Source: Nonomuraea wenchangensis
Lineage (GTDB): Bacteria > Actinomycetota > Actinomycetes > Streptosporangiales > Streptosporangiaceae
Length of the DNA: 64,000 nucleotides
Assembly: GCF_900111685.1 (NCBI RefSeq)
Contig: NZ_FOHX01000003.1
Coordinates: forward strand, 62,001-126,000
Direction: 5' to 3'
This document shows, piece by piece, positions 27,108 to 34,942 of this stretch. A program made the translations under genes and the position numbers. The notes under the pieces were generated by a model. That model was not told the DNA's origin. It ran no database searches and worked only from the letters and a program-made list of their open reading frames with translations. Within the stretch, counting starts at the first letter, position 1; each line of letters begins with the position of its first letter.

Positions 27108-27773
27108 TCAGGACGTGGCCTTCACCACCGGCGGGCCCTCACTGGCCTGCACCAGCACGAACCCCTGCCCCCTGAACGCGAGCTGCATGGCCTCCCCGCT
27201 CCCCCGCCCGATGAGCGCCCCCATCTTCACCGTACGGTTCACGCCCACCTCAAGCTGCGTGCTCCAGCACACGGCCGACTGCGCGTCCACGTACGTCGGC
27301 ATGCGCGCCGCGTCGAGCAGCACCGGCGTGCCGTGCGTGGTCACCGCCACCCACCCGGTGCCCGTGACGGTCGTGTTGAACAGCCCGCCGGCCGCCATTC
27401 CGGCACCCTGCACCCGCTTGATGTCCCAGGTGAGCGACGGCTGGAACGCCAGCAGGTTCCGCCCGTTGACCGTCAGGCCCTCGTTCTCCAGAAAGAACAG
27501 GTGGATGTCGTCGGCGTTGTCCGCGAGATAGAGCAGCCCCTGGCCGCGCACCCGCATCAGCGCGGCCCCTTCGCCCGTCACCGCCTTCTTCAGCAGCTTC
27601 CCGAGCCCGCCGCCCTCGTAGTCGAAGTCCATCTGCCCCTGGAAGGCGACCATGGACCCCTGCTTGGCCAGCACCTCGGAGGGCAGCTCGACCCGCAGCA
27701 TCTTGCCGTTCTGCAGGACGAACCCGCCCGGCAGCCCCTGCCCCTCCAGATTGCCGAACACCGAGCTACGCAC
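27108..27773 (-). CDS. AIM24 family protein
   Basis: This is a 221-aa soluble protein of the AIM24 family (TRAP-like beta-sandwich). Family features are VLQNGKMLRVELPSEVLAKQGSMVAFQG near the start and GEGAALMRVRGQGLLYLAD in the middle. The GTG start follows AGAGG with an eight-base gap. The bacterial function is not known. The gene lies alone, convergent with the SGNH esterase gene. Confidence 0.88.
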   Translation of the reverse strand: MRSSVFGNLEGQGLPGGFVLQNGKMLRVELPSEVLAKQGSMVAFQGQMDFDYEGGGLGKLLKKAVTGEGAALMRVRGQGLLYLADNADDIHLFFLENEGLTVNGRNLLAFQPSLTWDIKRVQGAGMAAGGLFNTTVTGTGWVAVTTHGTPVLLDAARMPTYVDAQSAVCWSTQLEVGVNRTVKMGALIGRGSGEAMQLAFRGQGFVLVQASEGPPVVKATS

Positions 27774-27856
27774 GCCTCAGACCTCTCCGCCGCTCCGGAC
27801 TTCTGCCCCGCCAGCGTACGGAACAATTCGGACCCGCGCGCAGGGGCCGCCGTTGA

Positions 27857-28237
27857 TCAGCCCCTGGCCGCCAACTCCCGCACGACCTCGATCAGCTCCG
27901 CCGGATCGAACGGCTTCGTCAGGTAGGCGTCCACCCCGATCCCCAACCCCCGCCGCCGGTCGTCGTCCTGCGCCCGCGCCGTGACCAGCACCACCCTGAT
28001 GTGGCTGGTGTCCGGCTCCGTACGCAACCTCTCGGCCGTGGACCAGCCGTCCAAGTGCGGCATCATGACGTCGAGCGTGATGACATCCGGTTTGATGTCC
28101 CGTACCCGATCCAGGCAGTCCTGCCCGTCGGTGGCGGTCTCCACCTCGAACCCCTCCAGGTTGAGGTTGACCGCGATGAGCTGCCGGATGACCTCGTCGT
28201 CATCAACGACCAGTACTTTCCCAAGAACCTCGGCCAC
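27857..28237 (-). CDS. single-domain response regulator (CheY-like receiver)
   Basis: This is a stand-alone receiver domain of 126 aa with no output domain. It shows the acidic pair VVDDDEV, phosphoacceptor Asp in ITLDVMMP, Thr/Ser in LVTARA, and the Lys of LTKPFD. The start is uncertain. GTG at 28237 gives the usual length. A TTG at 28246 adds three residues and sits five bases after AGGAG, which may be better. A longer frame to 28444 runs backwards through the tRNA-Arg gene and is an artefact. No histidine kinase is nearby. Confidence 0.88.
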   Translation of the reverse strand: MAEVLGKVLVVDDDEVIRQLIAVNLNLEGFEVETATDGQDCLDRVRDIKPDVITLDVMMPHLDGWSTAERLRTEPDTSHIRVVLVTARAQDDDRRRGLGIGVDAYLTKPFDPAELIEVVRELAARG

Positions 28238-28353
28238 GGCCGCCAAGCTAACTCCTGAGACGGCACGCGCGTGCGGGTTTCGCGGGATGTGTTCGACGAG
28301 CGTTATCTGGTGCCGACCACTCCCCAGATGCTGATAGCCTTTTCCCTTGTTGA

Positions 28354-28425
28354 GCCCCCTTAGCTCAGGGGATAGAGCACCGGCCTCCGGAGCCGGGTGC
28401 GCAGGTTCGAATCCTGCAGGGGGCA
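28354..28425 (+). tRNA. tRNA-Arg, anticodon CCG
   Basis: The acceptor stem GCCCCCT/AGGGGGC is perfect, with discriminator A and no encoded CCA. The D-loop TAGCTCAGGGGATAGAGCA is canonical. The anticodon stem CCGGC/GCCGG encloses CTCCGGA with anticodon CCG at 28387-28389, which reads CGG. The T-arm is GCAGG-TTCGAAT-CCTGC. Confidence 0.96.
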
Positions 28426-28450
28426 CACACGATCTACCTCGCAAGAGGGC

Positions 28451-28478
28451 AAAGGACCTGCGGAAACGCAGGTCCTTT
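28451..28478 (+). terminator. terminator of the tRNA-Arg gene
   Basis: A perfect 12-bp stem AAAGGACCTGCG with a GAAA tetraloop and its exact complement, ending in TTTT, lies 25 bp after the tRNA. It also precedes the DUF4262 gene. Confidence 0.85.
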
Positions 28479-28499
28479 TATGTTCTGGAGGGCCTGTCG

Positions 28500-29027
28500 A
28501 TGAGCGCATGCCACTGCGTCCTGTGCGACGACCCTGGTGACCTGGATCGTCGTACTCTGGCCACGATCGAGAAGGTTCAGGAGCACGGCCTGCAGGTCGT
28601 GATGATCCCTCATGACGAGCACGGGCCAGGCTGGGCCTTCACCATCGGGCTGTGGCACAACTACCGTTCGCCCGAGCTGGCCATGTTCGGCCTGGACATC
28701 CACGACATGCGGACCTGCCTCAACACCCTCGGCGAAAAGGTGGTCGCGGGCCTGGCACTGGAGGCCGAACAGGAATGGCGCGACATCATCGACCAACACC
28801 CCGTCGCTCTCAAAGCCGTCGATCACCACTGGTACCGCGCCTTCTTCGGCACGGCCATCGGGTTCTACCGACGGCCGCCCTTCCCGTTTCTCCAGGTCGT
28901 CTGGCCCGACCGGGACGGCAGTTTCCCATGGCGATCAGACGGGGACGACCGCTACCGCGGCCACCAGCCGCACCTGTGGTTGAGGCCTGACGAACATCCT
29001 CCCGGCGTATGGACACAAGACCTGTGA
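28500..29027 (+). CDS. DUF4262 domain protein
   Basis: This is a soluble 175-aa protein of the DUF4262 family, whose function is unknown. It shows CHCVLCDDP at the N-terminus and the family core HDEHGPGWAFTIGLWHNYRSPELAMFGL. The end is rich in Trp, His and Pro (HLWLRPDEHPPGVW). The ATG at 28500 follows GGAGGG with an eight-base gap. It lies just after the tRNA terminator and faces the next gene convergently. Confidence 0.85.
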   Translation: MSACHCVLCDDPGDLDRRTLATIEKVQEHGLQVVMIPHDEHGPGWAFTIGLWHNYRSPELAMFGLDIHDMRTCLNTLGEKVVAGLALEAEQEWRDIIDQHPVALKAVDHHWYRAFFGTAIGFYRRPPFPFLQVVWPDRDGSFPWRSDGDDRYRGHQPHLWLRPDEHPPGVWTQDL

Positions 29028-29051
29028 AGGCCGAGCCGGATGTCCGGTCGT

Positions 29052-30113
29052 TCACCAGAACGGGTGTTGGTATCGGCGCTCTCTCACCTGATCATAGATG
29101 GCGCGTAACCACGGCTGACGAACCTCCGGCAGGAGCGCCAACGTACTGACGAACATCTCCCAATCGGGCCGGAACGGTCTCCATGGCAACAGTGGCGGCG
29201 GATCATCGCGGCGGACACCGTCAGGCATCCCACTCGCCGCTGGGACAAGGCGCCGATCGTCGTGGAAGGCCAGGTACATCCACACGTCAGCAGCCAGCGG
29301 CACCACCGCCCGCGCATCGGTCGGCCACACCTCACCAGTCTGCGGATGTTGCGGCACCAGGGCTATGTCCGTGATCGCTGCGGGCAGGCCAGGTCCGGCC
29401 AAGACCATCTCGCGTGTCGGCGCCCCCGGCGGGAGCAGGATGTCGATCGCCTTGCGAAACGCCTCGGCGACCGGCCCGTCGGGGACGGCCATTCGCTTGC
29501 CGCCCGACACCGCCAGCAGGCGGGCCAGTGCCACCGCGACCGCCGCCGTCCACACCGGGCTCCACCGTCCGGGTTGCTCGACCGGTGGCGTACCCGGATG
29601 TTCCTCCCGTAGCGCCTCCCAGCCGACCACTCGACGAGCGGGGGCCTCGACGCCGACCGGCCGCACAGCGCGCGGGTCAAGCCACACCACCTGCCACAAC
29701 GTGCAGTCGTCGATGCGCGTCGCCACCGCCTGCCCGCATCCCTCGCAGGCCAGATTCGGGCCGTCCCGACCGTCCAGCCCCAAGCAGTAACCGTCGCACC
29801 GCTCAGGGATCAGAACGGTTCCGCGAACATCGCCCGGCGCGACGCCCACCCTTCCGGGAGGCCCGTACGACAGGGTGTAGACCGGTGCATAAACGCCGCG
29901 GGCCGCTGCTTCGTCCGCACCCACCTCCTCCCATCGCCGTCGCGGCGGTCCGGAAGGTTCCGGGTCCACCGCGTACGTCCCAGATTCCAGGAGCGCAGGC
30001 AGTAACTCGTGGCCGAACTTCTGTGCGGCGTGGACGGGGAGCGCGACCTGTGACACCGGCGTCGTCAGCACGGCTCCGCACCCCACACACACGAACACGA
30101 CCATCCGGCCCAT
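29052..30113 (-). CDS. hypothetical protein with zinc-ribbon-like cysteine pairs
   Basis: I do not recognise this 353-aa protein. It opens with FVCVGCGAVLTTPVSQV and has two more cysteine groups, CDGYC and CEGCG, which could bind zinc as ribbons or serve redox roles. The C-terminal half carries DARAVVPLAADVWMYLAFHD and many Pro/Arg/Trp residues. There is no signal peptide or membrane segment. Some actinomycete genomes carry similar lone proteins, but no role can be given. It is divergent from the TetR-cupin pair. Confidence 0.6.
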   Translation of the reverse strand: MGRMVVFVCVGCGAVLTTPVSQVALPVHAAQKFGHELLPALLESGTYAVDPEPSGPPRRRWEEVGADEAAARGVYAPVYTLSYGPPGRVGVAPGDVRGTVLIPERCDGYCLGLDGRDGPNLACEGCGQAVATRIDDCTLWQVVWLDPRAVRPVGVEAPARRVVGWEALREEHPGTPPVEQPGRWSPVWTAAVAVALARLLAVSGGKRMAVPDGPVAEAFRKAIDILLPPGAPTREMVLAGPGLPAAITDIALVPQHPQTGEVWPTDARAVVPLAADVWMYLAFHDDRRLVPAASGMPDGVRRDDPPPLLPWRPFRPDWEMFVSTLALLPEVRQPWLRAIYDQVRERRYQHPFW

Positions 30114-30236
30114 GCTGACTCACATTCGGTCTTGGAGGAAGCACTTGCGACACGTTCAGACGAGAAGCACGAGTGACTGCTCCTTGGTCGTCCTCTCGAT
30201 CCACACCTCGCCGTAGTCGGCTGCCGCCCCCATTTA

Positions 30237-30298
30237 CGAAACTGGAGTTGCGCAATTCAGGAGCGAAGCGTAGCCTCTATTTCGCTACCTGAGTTTCG
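30237..30298. promoter_or_regulatory. candidate operators of the TetR-cupin operon
   Basis: Two symmetric elements lie just upstream of the TetR gene. One is the 14-bp near-palindrome GAGTTGCGCAATTC (30245-30258). The other is a pair of outer arms, CGAAACT (30237-30243) and AGTTTCG (30292-30298). Either could bind the regulator encoded next to it. Confidence 0.4.
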
Positions 30299-30315
30299 AA
30301 AGAGGAGAGGGCGGC

Positions 30316-30915
30316 ATGGTGCCTCGGGGACGACCACGTGACACGCAAGTTGACGAGCGGGTGCTGCGGATCGCCGCCGCCCTGCTGCTCGAACGCGGCT
30401 ACACCGGCCTGTCCATCGACGAGGTGGCCGAGCAGGCAGGGGTGGCCAAGACCACGCTGTACCGCCGCTGGCCGGCCAAGGACCACCTGGCCGTCGCGGT
30501 GGTGGCACGACTGCAGGCCGACGACGAGATCACCGACACCGGCGACATCCGGGCGGACCTCGTCAACTACCTGGAGAAGATCGCCGCCGGGCTCAACCGC
30601 ATGCGCGCGGCCGGGCACCGCGAAGGCCCCTCCGCCGGAACGGTCGGCGAACTCGTGGCCGCCGCGGCCAGGCACGAGGACATCGGCCGCCTGACCCGCA
30701 AGCAGTACGCCGAGCGCAACACTCTCGCGCTCGCCCTGATCGAGGCGGCGCGCGTGCGCGGCGAGCTACGCGCGGACCTCGACGCCGAGCCGCTGTTCGA
30801 CCAGCTGGCCGGCGCCCTCTACTACCGAGTGATGATCACAGGCGCGCCGGTCGACCGGGCCTACGTAGAACGGCTCGTGTCCTCCGCGCTCGAAAGGAAC
30901 CTGACATGTCCCTGA
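30316..30915 (+). CDS. TetR family transcriptional regulator
   Basis: This is a 199-aa regulator with N-terminal helix-turn-helix SIDEVAEQAGVAKTTLYRRWP and a TetR_C-type helical ligand domain containing DIGRLTRKQYAERNTLALAL. The ATG follows GGAGAGGGCGG. Its end overlaps the cupin gene by 10 bp, so both are one operon that it probably represses. A degenerate second copy of its residues about 118-163 occurs at 32215-32355. Confidence 0.9.
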   Translation: MVPRGRPRDTQVDERVLRIAAALLLERGYTGLSIDEVAEQAGVAKTTLYRRWPAKDHLAVAVVARLQADDEITDTGDIRADLVNYLEKIAAGLNRMRAAGHREGPSAGTVGELVAAAARHEDIGRLTRKQYAERNTLALALIEAARVRGELRADLDAEPLFDQLAGALYYRVMITGAPVDRAYVERLVSSALERNLTCP

Positions 30916-31394
30916 TCGTGGAAACCGCCATCGTCCGCGAAGTCGACGCCGAGACCATCATCTCGCCCAAGGCGACCGGGCGGCTGCTGCTCGACTCCAG
31001 CGACACCGGCGGTGCGCTCAGCACCATCCGGATGACGCTCACCGAAGGCGCGGACGGCGCCGTGCCCCACCACCACGCCACCTCCACCGAACTCTTCTAC
31101 ATCCTGGACGGCAAGGCCCGCATCCTGTCGGGCGATCAGATCGTGACGCTGGAACGGGGCGACGTGGCGGCCGTGCCCCCGCTGACACCCCACGCGTTCG
31201 CCGCCGCCCCCGGCCACACCGCCGACCTCCTCATCGTCGTCGCCCCCGGGATCCAGCGCTTCGAGTACTTCCGCCTGCTCGACCGCCTCCGCCGGGGCGA
31301 GGCCACGCTCGAGGAACTGCTCGCGTCCCAGGACCTCTACGACAACCACTTCCTCGACAGCCCTGCCTGGACCCGCGACCGCCAGGCGTCCTGA
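30906..31394 (+). CDS. cupin domain protein
   Basis: This is a small single-domain cupin, 162 aa. The metal-binding motif is VPHHHATSTELF with His55-His57 and Glu62, and the second cupin motif carries PPLTPHAF. It is probably a metal-dependent enzyme or small-molecule sensor of the cytoplasm. Translation is coupled to the TetR gene. The substrate is unknown. Confidence 0.85.
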   Translation: MSLIVETAIVREVDAETIISPKATGRLLLDSSDTGGALSTIRMTLTEGADGAVPHHHATSTELFYILDGKARILSGDQIVTLERGDVAAVPPLTPHAFAAAPGHTADLLIVVAPGIQRFEYFRLLDRLRRGEATLEELLASQDLYDNHFLDSPAWTRDRQAS

Positions 31395-31579
31395 CCCTCA
31401 CCCGAGCGCCGATGACGCGCGTTGACCGGTGAACAGTGTCCAGCACGCGGAGGCCATCTTCGGGGTTCCGGGCGGCCGAAACCGAGAGGAGCGGGGGATG
31501 TTCGCCCACCCAGAACGCTTCTCCCAGCGGGCCCACCGCCGGGCAGCCGGGGGAACGGCGACCGCGTCCTGTTGGACGC

Positions 31580-31951
31580 CTATGCCGCGGTCGCCTCGCC
31601 GGACACGATCTGGGCCTTCAGCGGGGCGAGGGCGCCGGCGATGGCGGTGATGGTCTCCCCCTCGACCCCACAGTGCTCCAGTGCGCCGGCGAGGTGCGCG
31701 ACGACCGCGTCGAACTGCTCGGCGGTGATCCCCAGCCCGGCGTGCGCCTCGCCCATCGACTTGCCCCGGTACTCCTGCGGGCCGCCGAGAGCGGCGGCCA
31801 CGAAGCTGCGCTGGTGCGACTTGAGCTTGCTCATGTCGGTGCCGGTGAAGTGGCTCGCGAGGCGGGGGTCGGCCAGGACGCGACCGTAGAAGTCGTCGAC
31901 CACGGCGGAGACCGCGCTCGCGCCACCGATCCGATCGAAGATGGACGCCAT
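31580..31951 (-). CDS. truncated hemoglobin, group I (trHbN-like)
   Basis: This is a heme protein of 123 aa, the usual length for group I truncated globins, which bind oxygen or detoxify nitric oxide. It shows IFDRIGGASAVSAVVDDFYGRVL with the B10 Tyr (Tyr22), and the proximal His70 in MGEAHAGLGI. The ATG at 31951 follows GGAGGGAGC. It stands alone, about 10 kb from the nitrate respiration genes, with no DosR-like box upstream. A longer frame to 32191 covers non-coding remnants. Confidence 0.9.
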   Translation of the reverse strand: MASIFDRIGGASAVSAVVDDFYGRVLADPRLASHFTGTDMSKLKSHQRSFVAAALGGPQEYRGKSMGEAHAGLGITAEQFDAVVAHLAGALEHCGVEGETITAIAGALAPLKAQIVSGEATAA

Positions 31952-32109
31952 GCCCAAGCTCCCTCCAGTGCTGTTGGACAAGAGCATCACCGCAGGTCGT
32001 TTCGCCGGCGTGACGTGCCGGCAATGCGCCGGAGACGGGGGGCTCACAACAGTGACACACGAGCAACGATCAGTGATCGCCCACCCGTGCGGTGGCCGGG
32101 TTCGAGGTG

Positions 32110-32205
32110 TCAGCCGGTGCGGCGGGTGCGGGCCAGGGCCAGGGCCAGGCGCGATGATCATGCCGGCCAGGCCCAGCAGCGCGGCCACCACCGGACCAGA
32201 CGCGC
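32110..32205 (-). pseudogene. possible C-terminal remnant of an MFS efflux protein
   Basis: On the minus strand the sequence reads VVAALLGLAGMIIA. After a one-base shift it continues LALALARTRRTG and a stop at 32110. This looks like the last helix and basic tail of a drug-efflux MFS protein, broken by a single extra C. It lies head to head with the TetR fragment at 32215, as intact TetR/MFS pairs often do. The evidence is short and the low-complexity GGCCAG repeats weaken it. Confidence 0.3.
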
Positions 32206-32214
32206 CCGGCGGTC

Positions 32215-32355
32215 AGGCACGACGACATCGGCCGGCTGATCCGCAAGCAGTACGCCGAGCGCAACACCCTCGCGCTCGCCCTGATGGAGGCGGCGCGGCG
32301 CGCCTGCGCGGTGACCTGCGTGGACCTCGACGCCGAGTCGCTGTTCGGCAGTTGG
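32215..32355 (+). pseudogene. degenerate duplicate fragment of a TetR regulator gene
   Basis: The 47 codons read RHDDIGRLIRKQYAERNTLA and then LALMEAARR...VDLDAESLF. They match residues about 118-163 of the intact TetR protein at 30316-30915 (RHEDIGRLTRKQYAERNTLA...DLDAEPLF), with divergence in the middle. No helix-turn-helix part and no start are present. It is a leftover of a paralogous gene or a partial duplication. Confidence 0.7.
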
Positions 32356-32407
32356 CCGGGCCGAAGAGGTCCGATCCCCCGCAGGCACTATAACGACCGA
32401 AATCCAT

Positions 32408-32433
32408 CGGCCCGGTTGCCGCAAACCGGGCCG
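32408..32433. terminator. strong symmetric hairpin
   Basis: A perfect 10-bp stem CGGCCCGGTT with a 6-nt loop and its exact complement. It could be a surviving terminator of a lost gene, as no intact gene ends here. Confidence 0.45.
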
Positions 32434-32603
32434 CCTCCGACTGAACGTCCCAGCGCAATGACGTCCACTGTTGATGGCGCGGCTTATCGCAGCCCCGCGA
32501 GCCGTGGGCGCCCTCAGGCCACAGTAGGACCGCATGCGGGCTTTGCTGCCCTTGCATAAGGCCGCCCCAGCCGTTCGGGATGAGAATCGGGCGGGTCTCC
32601 GGG

Positions 32604-32658
32604 GGCGAGGAACAACGGGACAGCAATGAGCGCTACGGGCTGTTCGAGCAGGTCAGGG
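32604..32658. repeat. 55-bp direct repeat, left copy
   Basis: GGCGAGGAACAACGGGACAG opens a 55-bp sequence that recurs at 33436-33490 with 53 of 55 bases identical. The pair flanks the collagen-like gene. The sequence beyond the 55 bp differs on both sides. Confidence 0.85.
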
Positions 32659-32717
32659 CGGTGCACGAAGAACCGTGTCGAGTCGGCTCTTCGGCCCGAA
32701 CAAGGCCGAATGGTGCC

Positions 32718-33332
32718 TCACTCCGGGATGCAGAGCACATCGGAGAAGACGTTGAGCAGCTTGTCCGTGGGGTTCTTGGCCTTGACCTCGTAGCTGCGGG
32801 ACTTGCCGTCGGCGTCGAACACCAGGGTCGCCTTGGACACGATGACGTCCGGCATGACCGCCTCGTTGCGCAATTCATAGATCTCGTAGCCGCCGCTCAC
32901 CGCGATCTGCCCACGCAGGCACTTGCTGATGTAGGACCCTTCGGTGTGCGGATGCAGCAACGCGCTCAGGCCGCCACGGAATTGGCCGTCGAACGGGTTC
33001 GGCCCCTCAGGACCCGTGGGTCCGGCAGGGCCCGCAGGACCGGTGGGGCCCGCGGGACCCTGCTGGTTCCATGTGATGACCCGCTCCCCGGCCGTGCACC
33101 CCTCCGGACCCGGCTCGCCAGTGGGCGCCAGTTCCGTCTGCGACGTCGGGGAGGGCCACGGGTTGGTTGTGGGCCGCGCGGTGCTGGGAATGCGCAGCGT
33201 GCCGCTTGACGTGACGCACGCTGTGATCACATCGGCGGACGCCACCACCCCGGCGACCGCCACCCCCGAGCCTCCCACGATCAGCCCCGCCACCGCTCCG
33301 ACCGCCAGCATGGTCTTCCTGCCGCTCATCAT
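32718..33332 (-). CDS. secreted protein with a short collagen-like Gly-X-Y segment
   Basis: This is an exported protein of about 204 aa of unknown function. The ATG at 33332 (or the adjacent ATG at 33329) follows GGAAGGGA. A signal sequence MLAVGAVAGLIVGGSGVAVAG precedes the mature chain. In the middle is a collagen-like run of about seven triplets beginning QGPAGPTGPAGPAGPTGPEG. The C-terminal part (FRGGLSALLHPHTEGSYISK, then CLRGQIAVSGGYEI) looks like a compact domain seen in other actinobacterial collagen-like proteins. The gene is bracketed by the 55-bp direct repeats. Confidence 0.75.
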   Translation of the reverse strand: MMSGRKTMLAVGAVAGLIVGGSGVAVAGVVASADVITACVTSSGTLRIPSTARPTTNPWPSPTSQTELAPTGEPGPEGCTAGERVITWNQQGPAGPTGPAGPAGPTGPEGPNPFDGQFRGGLSALLHPHTEGSYISKCLRGQIAVSGGYEIYELRNEAVMPDVIVSKATLVFDADGKSRSYEVKAKNPTDKLLNVFSDVLCIPE

Positions 33333-33435
33333 GTCCCTTCCTGCCGTATGACGACCCCACGCCGTCGGATGACGCCCACCGTCGTGCATGGCAATGGTGA
33401 CCGGCTTGGAAGTCACTTGATCTTCAGGGCGCGGA

Positions 33436-33490
33436 GGCGAGGAACAACGGGACAGCAATGAGCGCCACGGGCTGTTCGAGCAGCTCAGGG
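33436..33490. repeat. 55-bp direct repeat, right copy
   Basis: This matches 32604-32658 at 53 of 55 positions, in the same orientation and 832 bp downstream. It lies upstream of the collagen-like gene, which reads leftwards. Confidence 0.85.
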
Positions 33491-33608
33491 CACCCATGGT
33501 CCATCTCACCGCTAATGGCCGGCCCTGCATTTCCCGGCTTTAGGCGCCGACGATACGCATGCTATCGGGGGATTCGATCTTTAAGGGAGCGCAGCAGGGG
33601 GAACGCGG

Positions 33609-33983
33609 ATGAATGCCGCACCGGGAAATGCGCCTGGGGGATCTGACGACCACAGATCGAGGCGTCCCATATGTTCTACTGGCTCATGGGCGAGCTCGCG
33701 ACTCTGGCCACGGGACTCGGCGCCGAAGCCCGAGCCGGAGCGAGCCGCCGGCACGATCATGATGCCCCCTGGGTACGGCGCGTACGTCTACGAGGCCCAA
33801 TTCCTCGGCACGCCGATCGTCGCCCAACTACCGGCAGGCACAAGCGTGTCGATCATCTGCACCGTGCAGGGTGACACTGTGACTTCGAACGGGTCCACCT
33901 GGGACAGAATCGACCAGGGGTACATACCCCACGTAAACGTAAATACGGGGACCAGGCAGGCCACAATGCCGACGTGCCCGTGA
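33609..33983 (+). CDS. small protein with SH3-like domain, possibly damaged at the N-terminus
   Basis: This is a 124-aa reading frame whose ATG follows AGGGGGAACGCGG. Residues about 56-124 resemble a bacterial SH3 domain of secreted actinobacterial proteins (VYEAQFLGTPIVAQLPAGTS, VSIICTVQGDTVTSNGSTWDRI, with a terminal Cys). The first 50 residues are Arg/Ser/Pro-rich and lack a signal peptide, unlike homologous secreted proteins. The N-terminal part may be a frameshifted remnant. The gene lies in a region full of gene fragments. Confidence 0.45.
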   Translation: MNAAPGNAPGGSDDHRSRRPICSTGSWASSRLWPRDSAPKPEPERAAGTIMMPPGYGAYVYEAQFLGTPIVAQLPAGTSVSIICTVQGDTVTSNGSTWDRIDQGYIPHVNVNTGTRQATMPTCP

Positions 33984-34065
33984 ACCACGACGACGATCGC
34001 CGGGCGGTCCCTCTCCGGTCAACCGGACCGCCATGGTGTTCAGGTTCTTGCTCGCCGGTGGCAGA

Positions 34066-34377
34066 TCACTTGTCGGCCAGGCACAGCGTCAGTTCGCTGC
34101 TGCTCTGGCCGCCCCTTGAGAGGAATTGCGTGTACCTGCTGGTCGCCGAAGGAAAAGCGTTGCAGTTCTGGATGCCTTCGAGCCGCCCCACAACCTGGTA
34201 CGCCGCGTCGGACCCCTCACAACTCACGCGCTCTTTGTCAGCACTGAGGCAGTCACCCACCTCTGCACCGCCTGCGGCCACCCTCCCGTTGAACCACCAA
34301 ACCACGAAAAGGATGGCAGCGAGGAGCAGGATCGCGACTAATGTCCGGCCCAGGCCAGATTTCTTTCCGGACTCCAC
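34066..34377 (-). CDS. small membrane-anchored protein, LppU/SCO3897-like
   Basis: This 103-aa product begins at a GTG (34377) with AGGGAGA six bases upstream. One transmembrane helix (LVAILLLAAILFVVWWF) follows a short basic tail. The outer part carries VGDCLSADKERVSCEGSDAAYQVVGR, the pattern of the LppU/SCO3897 family found on actinobacterial surfaces, with four cysteines. The function is unknown. A longer frame from 34461 lacks a ribosome site. Confidence 0.6.
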   Translation of the reverse strand: MESGKKSGLGRTLVAILLLAAILFVVWWFNGRVAAGGAEVGDCLSADKERVSCEGSDAAYQVVGRLEGIQNCNAFPSATSRYTQFLSRGGQSSSELTLCLADK

Positions 34378-34513
34378 CAGATTCTCCCTGCATGAAAGCC
34401 CCGAACTGGGCCAGAGCATAGAATCATCAGCATTCCCCGTCAATCGGCGCCCGGCGGCCACGAGAGCGGCGAATCGCTGAATGGCTGGAACGCCTACAGG
34501 ACCAGAAGGCTGT

Positions 34514-34942
34514 TCATCGGCTCGCGGGGGCGGTGCGCGCGGAGGCCTGTCGTGCCCCCTCAGCGGCTCCGGCCATCTCTTCCTTCACATGGGCGACCTC
34601 GCGCCTGGTCGTGACGCTCGCGGCCCGCAGCCGTCGCAGGCCCAGCAGCGCAAGGGCCCCACCCACCGTGAGATACCCGCTGGTCAGTGCCAGAGCTGCG
34701 CGCTTCGGAGACAACGTCGACTCCAGAAAGCGGAGCAGGGTCACCGATCCAGCGTGCAGCGCCAGCAGTCCGAGCAGGGCACCGGCCGCCATCATGCCTC
34801 CCCCGATGCCGGCGCGCCGTACATTCTCGGACATCTCCGAACGCAAGCGTGCCACTTCCTGCCGGACCAGCCCAGCCGCATCGGATGCCAGCCGACCCGC
34901 GACGTCTTCCTCGACTGGGCGTGGATTGTCGTGGTTTCGCAT
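34514..34942 (-). CDS. actinobacterial holin-X-like/phage-holin superfamily III membrane protein
   Basis: This is a 142-aa membrane protein. The ATG at 34942 follows AGAGGGGGAGA. An amphipathic N-terminal helix (AGLVRQEVARLRSEMSENVR) precedes two hydrophobic helices (GGMMAAGALLGLLALHAG and LTVGGALALLGL) and a Lys/Arg/Glu-rich coiled tail. This is the layout of the Act_holin-X family, common as a chromosomal gene of unknown role in actinomycetes. It does not by itself indicate a phage. Confidence 0.7.
   Translation of the reverse strand: MRNHDNPRPVEEDVAGRLASDAAGLVRQEVARLRSEMSENVRRAGIGGGMMAAGALLGLLALHAGSVTLLRFLESTLSPKRAALALTSGYLTVGGALALLGLRRLRAASVTTRREVAHVKEEMAGAAEGARQASARTAPASR

Larger units (their letters stand above)
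31952..32717. other. 766-bp gene-free stretch with decayed fragments
   Basis: No intact gene is visible. It holds a possible MFS tail (32110-32205), a TetR fragment (32215-32355), a strong hairpin (32408-32433) and the left copy of a 55-bp direct repeat (32604-32658). The remaining bases show no coding pattern I trust. Confidence 0.6.

Noticed and set aside
28237..28444. A longer start for the response regulator, up to 28444
   Set aside because: The extra 60 or so residues are the reverse translation of the tRNA-Arg gene and its flank (PPAGFEPAHPAPEAGALSPEL), a known artefact.
31398..32066. A 222-codon minus-strand frame overlapping the truncated hemoglobin
   Set aside because: It is out of frame with the globin, Arg-rich and lacks a family match. 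The globin frame has a ribosome site and the proximal His.
34514..34942. Holin-like protein taken as evidence of a prophage
   Set aside because: This holin-X family is common as a stand-alone chromosomal gene in actinomycetes, and no endolysin or other phage gene is nearby.
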